Shown piece after piece: positions 1 through 7,388 of a DNA stretch of 22,424 bases. The stretch lies in the NCBI GenBank assembly GCA_910587205.1, contig CAJULZ010000036.1, positions 1 to 22,424 of the forward strand, written 5' to 3'. Each line of letters opens with the position of its first letter. Within the stretch, counting starts at the first letter, position 1. Made by a program: the position numbers and the translations under genes. The stretch is from an uncultured Oscillospiraceae bacterium. GTDB taxonomy: Bacteria > Bacillota > Clostridia > Oscillospirales > Oscillospiraceae. A model generated the notes under the pieces. That model had not been told where the DNA came from, made no database searches, and saw only the letters and a program-made list of their open reading frames with translations.

Positions 1-535
1 TGGGATCCCCGGTGGAGACCTCCACGAAGCTGGGGGTTTTGAGGGCGCTGGAGATTTGGGGGGCGTTCTCATTGGCGATCACGCCGCCGGCCATGATGGC
101 CCCGAACAGGAACAGGCACACCGGCAGGGCGATCTTCACCGGCAGACCCTTGAAGGGCAGGCCCATCATGGCGGCCAGGTCGTTCACCACCAGGCCCGCC
201 AGGAACAGGACCATTACCACAAAGAAGGTGACCTCCCAAGTGGAGTCGATGCCCACCACCGCAGCGGATATGTAGGGGTAGAACGCATAGATGGCCAGCA
301 TGAAGGCGCTCAGGTGGCACACCGCCGCCACGCACGCGCCGATGGCCGGCCGCTTAAGCACAAACAGCAGCACCAGGGCTGCCGCCGCCCCGGCCAGCAG
401 CACCCCAAAAGCGGGCCAGGACATACTGTTCATGCTGGTGTTGGCCGCACCGTAGAACACTGCGTACAGTACGGCAGTCACCGCACTCAACGCTGCGCCA
501 ACCAGGGTCAATAGAGTTCGCTTTTCTTTCAGCAT
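1..535 (-). CDS. Polytopic membrane protein, C-terminus beyond window
   Basis: An open frame of 178 codons runs off the left edge of the window. The start at 535 is supported by AAGGAGG eight bases upstream. The visible protein is strongly hydrophobic, with about five predicted membrane spans near residues 8-30, 37-58, 62-84, 98-113 and 127-148. The end of the visible part is more polar and may be extracytoplasmic. I do not recognise the family and see no catalytic motif. The gene is divergent from the histidine kinase gene and has its own consensus promoter at 582-610. It is therefore a plausible target of the neighbouring two-component system, although only position supports this. The competing frames on the plus strand lack ribosome-binding sites and look like shadows. 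Confidence 0.72.
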   Translation of the reverse strand, partial: MLKEKRTLLTLVGAALSAVTAVLYAVFYGAANTSMNSMSWPAFGVLLAGAAAALVLLFVLKRPAIGACVAAVCHLSAFMLAIYAFYPYISAAVVGIDSTWEVTFFVVMVLFLAGLVVNDLAAMMGLPFKGLPVKIALPVCLFLFGAIMAGGVIANENAPQISSALKTPSFVEVSTGDP

Positions 536-581
536 CCGATTATCCTCCTTAAAATTTTTTGTTTTCCCCGTGGTTGAGCGC

Positions 582-610
582 ATTATAGTTTCCTTTTTCC
601 GGGATGGCAA
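582..610 (-). promoter_or_regulatory. Sigma-A type promoter of the membrane-protein gene
   Basis: Read on the minus strand, TTGCCA (605-610) and a perfect TATAAT (582-587) are separated by exactly 17 bases. The promoter lies about 50 bases upstream of the start codon at 535. It faces away from the kinase promoter at 673-701. Confidence 0.75.
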
Positions 611-650
611 GAGAATCTGCGTACTCTAAGATACCGTTTCGTAAACTAAA

Positions 651-670
651 AATTGTAGCCTTCTACAATT
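651..670. promoter_or_regulatory. Palindromic operator candidate between divergent promoters
   Basis: AATTGTAG (651-658) and CTACAATT (663-670) form a perfect 8-bp inverted repeat around a 4-base spacer. The site ends two bases before the -35 box of the kinase promoter and lies about 40 bases beyond the -35 box of the opposite promoter. A second short palindrome, GTTT-CGT-AAAC, lies at 636-646. The stretch 634-642 partly resembles a half-site of the LytTR DNA-binding consensus. The binding protein is not known. Confidence 0.5.
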
Positions 671-672
671 CC

Positions 673-701
673 TTGACAGTATTTGGCGGCAGTATTATAA
701 T
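673..701 (+). promoter_or_regulatory. Consensus sigma-A promoter of the histidine kinase gene
   Basis: TTGACA (673-678) and TATAAT (696-701) are both perfect consensus hexamers with an ideal 17-base spacer. The kinase ribosome-binding site GGAGGTGA (719-726) follows shortly after. The promoter should be strong unless a regulator bound at the adjacent palindrome restrains it. Confidence 0.85.
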
Positions 702-734
702 TCTTGATGAAAAGAGTGGGAGGTGACATCACAG

Positions 735-2105
735 ATGGGCCGTCTGTTTGACATTTTGGAGGCCGCCGCCCAGGCGCAAAACCCCTTTTTGCGCGAAATG
801 AGTATGCAGCTCAATATGATGACCCAGCTGGTGATCTCGGGGCTCATCTTTGGTGCTGCGCTGCCCAAAAAACGCTGGTACCCCATTCGCTTGGTGCTGT
901 CCCTTCTGATTTGCATCGGGCTGATGCTTGCCCTGACACATATCCGCCTGCACCATGCTGGATTGGCCACACGCTTCCTCATGAGGCTGGTGCAGTTTGT
1001 CATGCCGCTGACAGCCATCCTGCTCTGCCGCCAAGGAAATATTTTTTGGCGGCTGAAGACCTGGTGCGCCGGGATCGCCGCCATGGAGATCGCCGCCTCG
1101 CTGACCTCCCTGCTGCTGGCCGCTATGGGCATTGACGAGCGGGTCAGCATCCGTATTTTTGACCTCGGCCAGACCACCACCAGCGTGTTTGACTGGCTGT
1201 TTTACTTCGCAGTCCACATCCTTGTCTACCTCGCCCTGTTCCGGCTGGCTAATTTCCGGCACGTGGAGGAGCTGGATCGGAGAAGCCGGATATTCACCAC
1301 CGCGCTCACCCTGGCCTGCCTTGTGTTCCTCACTGTGCCGGACTGCATGAGCAACGAGTACCGCATGGTCAGCTACCCACTGTTCCTGGTCAACCGTCTC
1401 TATCTGCTGGTGTTGGCCGTATTTATCCTGGCCCTGTGCAGCAGTATCGAATTCCAAAGCCGGTACCGCATTAATATGGCCATCATGGATCAGGTCCTCT
1501 CGGAGGAGCGTAAGCAGTATCAGCAGCTGAAGGGTAATATTGATGTTATCAACATTCTCTGTCACGATCTCCGTCACCGCCTGGAGCAGTTTTCTGACCG
1601 GCTCACCGATGAGGAGATCGGTTCCCTGCGTTCCGCCATGAGCATCTACGACAGTACGGTAAAAACGGGCAGCGAAGTGCTGGACGTGGTGTTCCACCTC
1701 AACTCCATGGCTTGCCAAAAAGAGGGCATCCAATTTACCGCCTTGGCTGACGGGTCAGCCCTGCGCTTTGTGGAGACCCGGCACCTCTATTCCCTGTTCA
1801 ACAATGCTCTCAGCAACGCCATGGAGGCAGTGCGAAAGCTGGACGACCCGGCCAAGCGGGTTATCAGCGTGTCCGTCAAACAGGCAGGAGAGACCGTGGA
1901 AATTGAAATCTTCAACTTCTTTGACGGCTGCCTGCCGGGCTCCGGGGATACCACCAAGGAGGACCGCCACCTCCACGGCTTCGGTACAAAGTCTATGCGG
2001 TATATCGCTCAGTTCTATGGCGGTGTCCTATCAGTTCAGATCCGCAAGGATATTTATGACCTCCATATTTCCATTCCAATCCCCGCAGCGCGGGCTTCTT
2101 CTTAA
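735..2105 (+). CDS. AgrC-like GHKL sensor histidine kinase
   Basis: This is the membrane sensor of a two-component system, 456 residues long. The first 240 or so residues contain about six membrane spans and form the input domain. A linker leads to a phosphoacceptor box with the likely phosphorylated His277 in a C-H-D-L-R-H context. The ATP-binding domain shows the N box at 356-365 (NNALSNAMEA) and the G box at 414-421 (HGFGTKSM). This arrangement is typical of HPK10/AgrC kinases that pair with LytTR regulators. ATG 735 is chosen because GGAGGTGA ends eight bases before it; an in-frame GTG at 723 overlaps that site. The partner regulator follows 98 bases downstream. The ligand is unknown, and no AgrD or AgrB partner is visible in the window. 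Confidence 0.9.
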   Translation: MGRLFDILEAAAQAQNPFLREMSMQLNMMTQLVISGLIFGAALPKKRWYPIRLVLSLLICIGLMLALTHIRLHHAGLATRFLMRLVQFVMPLTAILLCRQGNIFWRLKTWCAGIAAMEIAASLTSLLLAAMGIDERVSIRIFDLGQTTTSVFDWLFYFAVHILVYLALFRLANFRHVEELDRRSRIFTTALTLACLVFLTVPDCMSNEYRMVSYPLFLVNRLYLLVLAVFILALCSSIEFQSRYRINMAIMDQVLSEERKQYQQLKGNIDVINILCHDLRHRLEQFSDRLTDEEIGSLRSAMSIYDSTVKTGSEVLDVVFHLNSMACQKEGIQFTALADGSALRFVETRHLYSLFNNALSNAMEAVRKLDDPAKRVISVSVKQAGETVEIEIFNFFDGCLPGSGDTTKEDRHLHGFGTKSMRYIAQFYGGVLSVQIRKDIYDLHISIPIPAARASS

Positions 2106-2203
2106 TCTGCGAAATCATTTCTCAATATACGCAATTCCCCTTTCTCTCCTCCCCTGTTATCTGATAGGATGGACATTATACAGAACAAAGGAGGGGGCCA
2201 AGT

Positions 2204-2932
2204 ATGGCGATTCATGTAGCAATCGTGGAGGATGAGGAAGATGCCGTCCTCACGCTGAAAAACTATCTGGAACGATATTCTAAAGAAAATGATGTCTCCT
2301 TCACAATCGACACCTTCTCCTCCCCGGTACTCCTGCTGGAACGGTACAAGCCGGTGTACGACATTATCTACATGGATATCCAGATGCCGGACATCAACGG
2401 GATGGAGGCCGCCCGGAGGTTGAGGACCCTGGATGAACAGGTGCTGTTGATCTTCGTTACCAATTTGGCCCAGTACGCCATCGCGGGGTATGAGGTGTCT
2501 GCACTGGACTATATCCTCAAGCCAGTGCAGTATTACAGCTTCGCGCTCAAGCTGTCCCGGGCTGTCTGGCGCATCGACTACGGGAAAAAGGTGCCCATTG
2601 ATATCTCTACCCGCATCGGAACCGTTCGAATCAACCTGTGCGATGTCAAATACATTGAGATCCAAGATCACTTGCTCACCTACCACACCTTTGATGGCCC
2701 CTACTCCGGCCTTGGCACCATGAGCAAACTGGAAAAGGAACTGGGCAATCAGGGCTTTGCCCGGTGCAGCAGCTCCTGCATAGTCAACCTGGCCTGCGCC
2801 CAGAGGGTGAAGGGTTATACCCTGTTTTTGAAAACCGGGGAGGAGCTGCGCATCAGCCAGCCCCGCAAAAAGCGTTTTATGCAGCTGTTAAGTCAATATA
2901 CTGCCTCCGATCAGGCTACTGGGGAATCATGA
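2204..2932 (+). CDS. LytTR-family response regulator
   Basis: This is the cytoplasmic transcription factor partner of the upstream kinase, 242 residues long. The receiver domain spans about residues 1-120, with the acidic pair D10/E11, the phosphoacceptor D58 (YMDIQMP), T86 and K106 (LKPV). A LytTR DNA-binding domain follows from about residue 135 to 235, as in AgrA. The gene has a strong AAAGGAGG site shortly before ATG 2204. It probably belongs to the kinase transcript, although the 98-base gap could hold another signal. Likely targets include the divergent membrane-protein gene, but this rests on proximity only. The gene ends convergent with the small HTH gene of the transfer module. Confidence 0.92.
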   Translation: MAIHVAIVEDEEDAVLTLKNYLERYSKENDVSFTIDTFSSPVLLLERYKPVYDIIYMDIQMPDINGMEAARRLRTLDEQVLLIFVTNLAQYAIAGYEVSALDYILKPVQYYSFALKLSRAVWRIDYGKKVPIDISTRIGTVRINLCDVKYIEIQDHLLTYHTFDGPYSGLGTMSKLEKELGNQGFARCSSSCIVNLACAQRVKGYTLFLKTGEELRISQPRKKRFMQLLSQYTASDQATGES

Positions 2933-3063
2933 CTCCAGTTGATTGCCGTACTTTTTCGGAAGGCCAGCAAGGCCAGAAACATACAGCCCTGGGTCTTATC
3001 GGGCTGGCTATTAACGGTATGGCTCAGTTTGTGATTTTGCCGGTAGGAATAGGCGAAAATGCA

Positions 3064-3321
3064 TTATTTAATCTGATATAAATTTGATGACAAACTCCCA
3101 TTCTCTCTCCAGCGGCTGGACTTCACCACCAACCCCGCCTTCACCAAATCATCCAGCGCCCGCTTCACAGTCGAGCGGGACAGGCTCACCCCGGCCGCGA
3201 TGGTCTTGATCCCTGGCCAGCAGGTACCCTCCTTGTTGGCGTGGTCCTTCAGGTAGATGTATACCGCTTTGGCCCGCGGGCCCAGCTCGGTGTCCTGGTA
3301 GATAGAATCGTAGTAAGCCAA
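3064..3321 (-). CDS. Small winged-helix HTH protein
   Basis: This 85-residue protein resembles the HTH_36 winged-helix domains found in replication initiators and element regulators. It has an N-terminal helical segment (LGPRAKAVYIYLKDHAN), a helix-turn-helix near residues 40-65 with the SRSTVKRALDDL recognition helix, and a short wing. The predicted start is TTG at 3321, with GGAGG eight bases upstream. It is the last gene of the minus-strand transfer module. Its ribosome-binding site overlaps what looks like the ancestral stop codon of the upstream coupling protein (3326-3328), which suggests translational coupling. It may be complete, or it may be the N-terminal part of a longer regulator. 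Confidence 0.75.
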   Translation of the reverse strand: MAYYDSIYQDTELGPRAKAVYIYLKDHANKEGTCWPGIKTIAAGVSLSRSTVKRALDDLVKAGLVVKSSRWRENGSLSSNLYQIK

Positions 3322-3363
3322 AATATCACCCTCCTTCCCCGGGCGGCGTCCCGTCCTGCTTTT

Positions 3364-5181
3364 TCATATTATCAGGGATGATCGCCAGCGGCTGGCCCGT
3401 TTTCCCCTGCTGCCGGTGGCGCCTGTCATCTTTCTGTCCAGTCCGTCCCTCCCGCGGGGGACGGACTTTTTCTTCTTCCTCCGGGGCGCTAAAAAGTATC
3501 TGTTTTGGATTGCCTGTTCCAACTCCTGCCGCCCGGCGTAGTACACCTTCCGCTGTCCATGCTCTGGGGTCTGATAGGGCTCTCCAAAGGTGATCCCCCA
3601 GTCCAGGAACAGCCGCAGCCGGGTTTTCATAGGGTGGGAGCCGGTTTTCATCACCACGAACTCCCCCTTGGGGATGGACTTCAGCTCGTCCGGCGTCATC
3701 AGGGGTCGTTCTCCCATTTGGAGGGTCTGGCTGTTTTCACCCTTGCTTCGGCTGATGTATCCGGACTGCACCGTGTAGCTGCCCAGCGCCTTGGACAGCA
3801 CATCGGCGGTTTGGCTGTTGGGCGCGAAGCCGCCGAAGATGGTGTCCTGCACATTGTCCTGGATGATCTCCGAGCCCTCGCGGCCATAATTCTTCTCCAA
3901 CTGGGCCAGGCTCTGGATGATGGGCACCAGGGTGAGGCGGCGGGAACGGCCCGCGCTGAACAGCGGCAGGATGTCGAAGGGCGGCATGGTGCCCAGCTCG
4001 TCACAGAACAGCACCACCCGGTTCTTCGGCTTGCCGCCGTTCTCATCTGCCACAGAGAACAGCTCCCGGGCCAAATTCTGGATCATCAATCCCGCCATGA
4101 AATTCTTCGTCTGATTCTCCTCAGGTAGGATCAGGAAGATGGCGGACTTCCGGCTGGCAAAGGTTTCGGCGTTCAGCGGACTGTCGAAGCAGATGGTCTG
4201 CTCCAGCTCGGTGTCCAGGAACGCATTCAGCCGGGACAGCACGGTGGACAGTACCGAGGCCATGGCCTGCTCTGAGGTGTTCAGCGCCGCCCCGGCGAAC
4301 CACCGGGCCTTGTGTTCGGGCGGGAGGCGGCCCATCAGCACCTGGAACCGGCTTTTCCCCTTGGTGTCAGACGGTTCCAGCAGATCCTGCACCAGCTTGA
4401 ACACCGACACGATGTGACGGCGCTCCCGGAGCTGGCCGTCGATCTCCCGGGGCGGCAGGAACTCCGCCAGGAGAAGGATCACGGCGGTGAGAAGGCCCTC
4501 GGCGGAATCGTAAAAAAACGCGTTCTGGCCGTAACTGCCGCTGTCCCCATCCGGGCTGATGATGGTCTTGGAGAGGATCTTGGCGTATTTCTCCGCCTTG
4601 GCCCGCGCCGCCAGATCGTCCGGGTGCTGAGCTGCCTCGTCCATGTAGTGGTTCACCAGCGTCAGGAAATTGAAGCCGTCCGAGCGGGTGGGGTTTCGCA
4701 GATCAATCACCGACACCGCGTAGCCATAGCAGTTTTGTGCGATAGCCCCGTAGTTCCGGGCCAGATCCCCCTTGGTGTCCAGGGCCAGGAAGCTCATGCC
4801 GCAAGCGCAGGCATATTCCAGGTTCGGGTACAGGAAGGACGCCGTTTTGCCCACGCCGGACGCGCCGATCATCAGGCAGTGGATATCGTCTTTGTCCACC
4901 AGGACCGTGATTTTGCCCTTCTTGCCCTGGGAGCCCAGCACCAGCCCCTGGGTCTTGGGCAGCTCTTTACCTTTCCGCCATTCAAAGGGTTTGAAGGGGA
5001 CGCGGGCGAAGGTCTTGCCGATCTCGGTAGGGGTGGCCCAGCGGGCGGTACCGTGCTGGCCGTCCCCCACGGGCTTGGACTTGATGCTGTCCAGCGATCC
5101 CCGCCCGGACAAAAAAGAGACGCCGCCAATGACCAGCAGGGCCAGGGCGGCGACGATCAGGATGATAAACTGCTGGGGCAT
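3364..5181 (-). CDS. VirD4/TraG-type conjugative coupling protein
   Basis: This is a membrane-anchored ATPase that would link the relaxosome to a type IV secretion channel. The 605-residue frame has one N-terminal membrane span (about residues 5-27), a Walker A motif GASGVGKT at 106-113, and a Walker B-like VVLFCDELG region near residue 390. It resembles the coupling proteins of Tn1549-like clostridial elements. The start at 5181 follows a GGAGAGGTG region and lies 15 bases after the Toprim gene. The last 40 or so residues look abnormal (basic, with RRKKKK). Another frame gives an acidic, proline-rich tail that stops inside the next ribosome-binding site, which points to a one-base loss in the C run at 3483-3486. 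The ATPase core should be unaffected. Confidence 0.9.
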   Translation of the reverse strand: MPQQFIILIVAALALLVIGGVSFLSGRGSLDSIKSKPVGDGQHGTARWATPTEIGKTFARVPFKPFEWRKGKELPKTQGLVLGSQGKKGKITVLVDKDDIHCLMIGASGVGKTASFLYPNLEYACACGMSFLALDTKGDLARNYGAIAQNCYGYAVSVIDLRNPTRSDGFNFLTLVNHYMDEAAQHPDDLAARAKAEKYAKILSKTIISPDGDSGSYGQNAFFYDSAEGLLTAVILLLAEFLPPREIDGQLRERRHIVSVFKLVQDLLEPSDTKGKSRFQVLMGRLPPEHKARWFAGAALNTSEQAMASVLSTVLSRLNAFLDTELEQTICFDSPLNAETFASRKSAIFLILPEENQTKNFMAGLMIQNLARELFSVADENGGKPKNRVVLFCDELGTMPPFDILPLFSAGRSRRLTLVPIIQSLAQLEKNYGREGSEIIQDNVQDTIFGGFAPNSQTADVLSKALGSYTVQSGYISRSKGENSQTLQMGERPLMTPDELKSIPKGEFVVMKTGSHPMKTRLRLFLDWGITFGEPYQTPEHGQRKVYYAGRQELEQAIQNRYFLAPRRKKKKSVPRGRDGLDRKMTGATGSRGKRASRWRSSLII

Positions 5182-5196
5182 AGCGCACCTCTCCTC

Positions 5197-6123
5197 TCAC
5201 GATAATTTCTGTTCATGCTGCGGTTCCTCCATGGCTTGTTCAAAATTCGCGCACAGATCCGCGTCCCAATCCTTGAGGACGGGAACCAGCGCGTTCACCG
5301 CCAGCCCTTTCTCCCGGACCAGCTTCGCCAGACGCCGCGTGGCAAGCTGTCCCGCCTGGTCGTTGTCCAGCGCGAAGTGGAGGGTGTCGATGTTGGGGCA
5401 CCGCTCCAGCATCCCCAGCAGGGGCTGGGAGAACGTGCCGCATAGGGCCACATAGCTGTGCTCTTGCCAGCCGCTATCGTGATAGGTAGAGATCAGCGAC
5501 AGCATATCAATAGGTGCCTCGAACACCAGCAGATGGCCGCTGGTGCCCGACCAGTTGAAGGCATAGCGGAAGTCGCTGCCCTCCGCCGTCACGCGGAAGG
5601 TTTTTCCCTGGCTGTTGGTGCTGCGCTTGTGGGCGTGGCGGGGAGTGCCGTCCTTGTCCATGCCCACAAAGACGGCGTTGTGGTACTTCTGATCCTCATA
5701 GACCAGCCCGGCCCGGACGAAGGTGGTAAGGACGTCCCGATCAAGGTGGCGGTGCTTCAGCAGGTAAGCAAACACCCGCCGGTTGGTGTCGTTGGCGGGC
5801 GGCAGCTCGAAGGGCTTTTTCACTTTCTCCCGGGGCGCGGCCACCCGGGGGCAGAGCTCACTGACATCCCCGTCCAGCAGAGTCAGCACCGCCTCCTGGT
5901 AATTCATCCCGTAAAATTCCTTGAGGAAGGTCACCGGCCCGCCGCCCTTCTCGGCGGCGGGGTCGAACCACTCATTGCCCCGGACGGTGACACTGTGGTT
6001 GCTGCCTAAGCGGTACTCCGACCCTTCCCGGATCAACGGCTCCCCCTTGAAGCGGAGGAACTCCACCAGGTCTACTGTGTTGGCCTGGAGCTTCTGTTCT
6101 TCTGTGAAATGGATGTAGGGCAT
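5197..6123 (-). CDS. DUF3991 and Toprim domain protein of the transfer module
   Basis: This 308-residue protein has the architecture common in clostridial conjugative elements. An N-terminal primase-like/DUF3991 region (about residues 10-190) is followed by a Toprim domain carrying the metal-binding glutamate in LLVFEAPID and the acidic pair in FALDNDQAG. Such proteins are thought to help process transferred DNA, but their exact activity is unsettled. The zinc-ribbon cysteines of true DnaG-type primases are not seen. The start at 6123 is chosen because AGAAGGAGG lies seven bases upstream; the open frame extends further but without support. The gene precedes the coupling protein by 15 bases. 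It is separated from the relaxase by two oppositely transcribed cargo genes. Confidence 0.85.
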   Translation of the reverse strand: MPYIHFTEEQKLQANTVDLVEFLRFKGEPLIREGSEYRLGSNHSVTVRGNEWFDPAAEKGGGPVTFLKEFYGMNYQEAVLTLLDGDVSELCPRVAAPREKVKKPFELPPANDTNRRVFAYLLKHRHLDRDVLTTFVRAGLVYEDQKYHNAVFVGMDKDGTPRHAHKRSTNSQGKTFRVTAEGSDFRYAFNWSGTSGHLLVFEAPIDMLSLISTYHDSGWQEHSYVALCGTFSQPLLGMLERCPNIDTLHFALDNDQAGQLATRRLAKLVREKGLAVNALVPVLKDWDADLCANFEQAMEEPQHEQKLS

Positions 6124-6140
6124 TTTGACGCCTCCTTCTC

Positions 6141-6169
6141 TTGCGTCCGAAGGCCGCTCACGGTATAAT
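6141..6169 (+). promoter_or_regulatory. Promoter of the hydrolase/DUF2200 cargo pair
   Basis: TTGCGT (6141-6146) and a perfect TATAAT (6164-6169) are separated by 17 bases, 37 bases before the hydrolase start codon. The -35 box lies close to the ribosome-binding site of the divergent Toprim gene. Confidence 0.65.
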
Positions 6170-6205
6170 GTCCCTGTAACCTGACGATCTGAGGGGGAGC
6201 GGCCT
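6151..6205. repeat. Widely spaced 9-bp inverted repeat around the cargo promoter
   Basis: AGGCCGCTC (6151-6159) and GAGCGGCCT (6197-6205) are perfect inverted copies separated by 37 bases. The left arm lies between the -35 and -10 boxes. The right arm covers the end of the ribosome-binding site and touches the ATG. In a read-through transcript the arms could pair and hide the translation start. At the DNA level they could form a pair of operator half-sites. Confidence 0.55.
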
Positions 6206-7018
6206 ATGTTTGACTTGCCAAAAATAAAAATCACGGTTCGAGCCCACATACCGTCTGCCAGCGTTGAAAAGATCCCGTTTGAGATCGATAGCCAGGGCTG
6301 CAAACTGCGGGGTTTCATCCTGCGGCCCCAGCGGGCGGGCAGGCTGTCCGCCGCCATCGTCAGCCACGGGTTTGGCAGCTGTACGCGGGACACAAAAAAA
6401 TACGCCCGCGTCTTTGCGGACGAGGGCTATGCGGCGATCTGCTTTGATTTCTGTATGTCGGGCAGCGGAAAGAGTTCTGGCTCCAGCCTGGTCATGAGCG
6501 TGCTGACGGAAAAAACGGACTTACTCAATGTGCTGGACTACGTGAAGGGGTTGGATTTTGTGGACCCAGACCACATCGCCCTGGTCGGGTGCAGCCAGGG
6601 CGGGCTGGTGTCCGCGCTGGCCGCGGCGGAGCGGGAGGACGAGGTGGAACGGCTGGTGCTGTACTATCCAGCCCTGTGCATCCCGGACGACGCCCGGCGG
6701 GGCCAGATGATCAACGCGAAGTTTGACCCAGGCCATGTACCGCAAGAATTTCGGGCGCTGTTCGTCCGGCTGGGCGCCAAGTACGCCCTGGACGCCCAGG
6801 GCCTGGATCCCTTCCGGGAGATCTGCGGCTTTTCCAAGCCTGTGCTGATCGTCCACGGCACCGGGGACAGGCTGGTGGATATCCGCTATTCCCGCCGCGC
6901 CGCCCAGAGCTACCCCAACTGCCGGTTGGTGGAGGTTAATGGCGATCACGGCTTCATCTTCAGCGGCTTTGCGGCGGGCAGGGCTGCCACCGTAGAGTTT
7001 CTGCATACGCAGCATTGA
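6206..7018 (+). CDS. Alpha/beta hydrolase (serine esterase-like)
   Basis: This 270-residue protein is a probable cytoplasmic hydrolase with no signal peptide. The nucleophile elbow GCSQGG places the catalytic serine at residue 130. The matching acid and base are D221 (HGTGDRLVD) and H248 (NGDHGF). A conserved SHGFG segment at 53-57 is a likely oxyanion-hole region. The overall pattern matches feruloyl-esterase and acyl-hydrolase members of the family. The substrate cannot be told from sequence. The gene is preceded by a GGGGGAG site and its own promoter. It lies 13 bases before the DUF2200 gene and probably shares a transcript with it. Its orientation is opposite to the surrounding transfer genes, so it reads as cargo. 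Confidence 0.88.
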   Translation: MFDLPKIKITVRAHIPSASVEKIPFEIDSQGCKLRGFILRPQRAGRLSAAIVSHGFGSCTRDTKKYARVFADEGYAAICFDFCMSGSGKSSGSSLVMSVLTEKTDLLNVLDYVKGLDFVDPDHIALVGCSQGGLVSALAAAEREDEVERLVLYYPALCIPDDARRGQMINAKFDPGHVPQEFRALFVRLGAKYALDAQGLDPFREICGFSKPVLIVHGTGDRLVDIRYSRRAAQSYPNCRLVEVNGDHGFIFSGFAAGRAATVEFLHTQH

Positions 7019-7031
7019 AAGGGTGGGGACG

Positions 7032-7382
7032 ATGGCGGAAGCAAAAGTGTTCCAGATGGATTTTGCAAAGGTATACGGCCTGCTGGTAAGCAAGGCTGAA
7101 AAAAAGGGCCGCACCCGGGCCGAGGTAGACGCCGTGACCTGCTGGCTGACGGGCTACACCCAGCCGGAGCTGGACGGTCTGCTGGGCTCGGATCTCACCT
7201 ACGGCGATTTCTTCCATCGGGCGCCCCGGCCCAACCCGGACCGGGCGCTGATCCGCGGGGCGGTGTGCGGCGTCCGGGTGGAGGAGGTGGCCGACCCGCT
7301 GATGCGGGAGGCCCGCTACCTGGACAAGTTGGTGGACGAGCTGGCCAAGGGGAAGCCCATGGAGAAGGTTCTGCGGGCGTGA
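7032..7382 (+). CDS. DUF2200 family protein
   Basis: This 116-residue soluble protein matches the DUF2200 pattern as I know it. It has AEKKGRT near the N-terminus, the CWLTGY segment, an IRGAVCGVRVEE core, and the C-terminal YLDKLVDELAKGKPMEKVLR. The family's function is unknown to me. ATG 7032 gives the usual family N-terminus; an in-frame GTG at 7023 is possible but less likely. The gene directly follows the hydrolase gene. It ends only six bases from the convergent end of the Sel1 frame, with no clear terminator between them. Confidence 0.85.
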   Translation: MAEAKVFQMDFAKVYGLLVSKAEKKGRTRAEVDAVTCWLTGYTQPELDGLLGSDLTYGDFFHRAPRPNPDRALIRGAVCGVRVEEVADPLMREARYLDKLVDELAKGKPMEKVLRA

Positions 7383-7388
7383 TAGCGG

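Noticed and set aside
3505..5205. Long plus-strand frames opposite the coupling protein
   Set aside because: Antisense shadows of a clear VirD4-type ATPase with Walker motifs on the minus strand.
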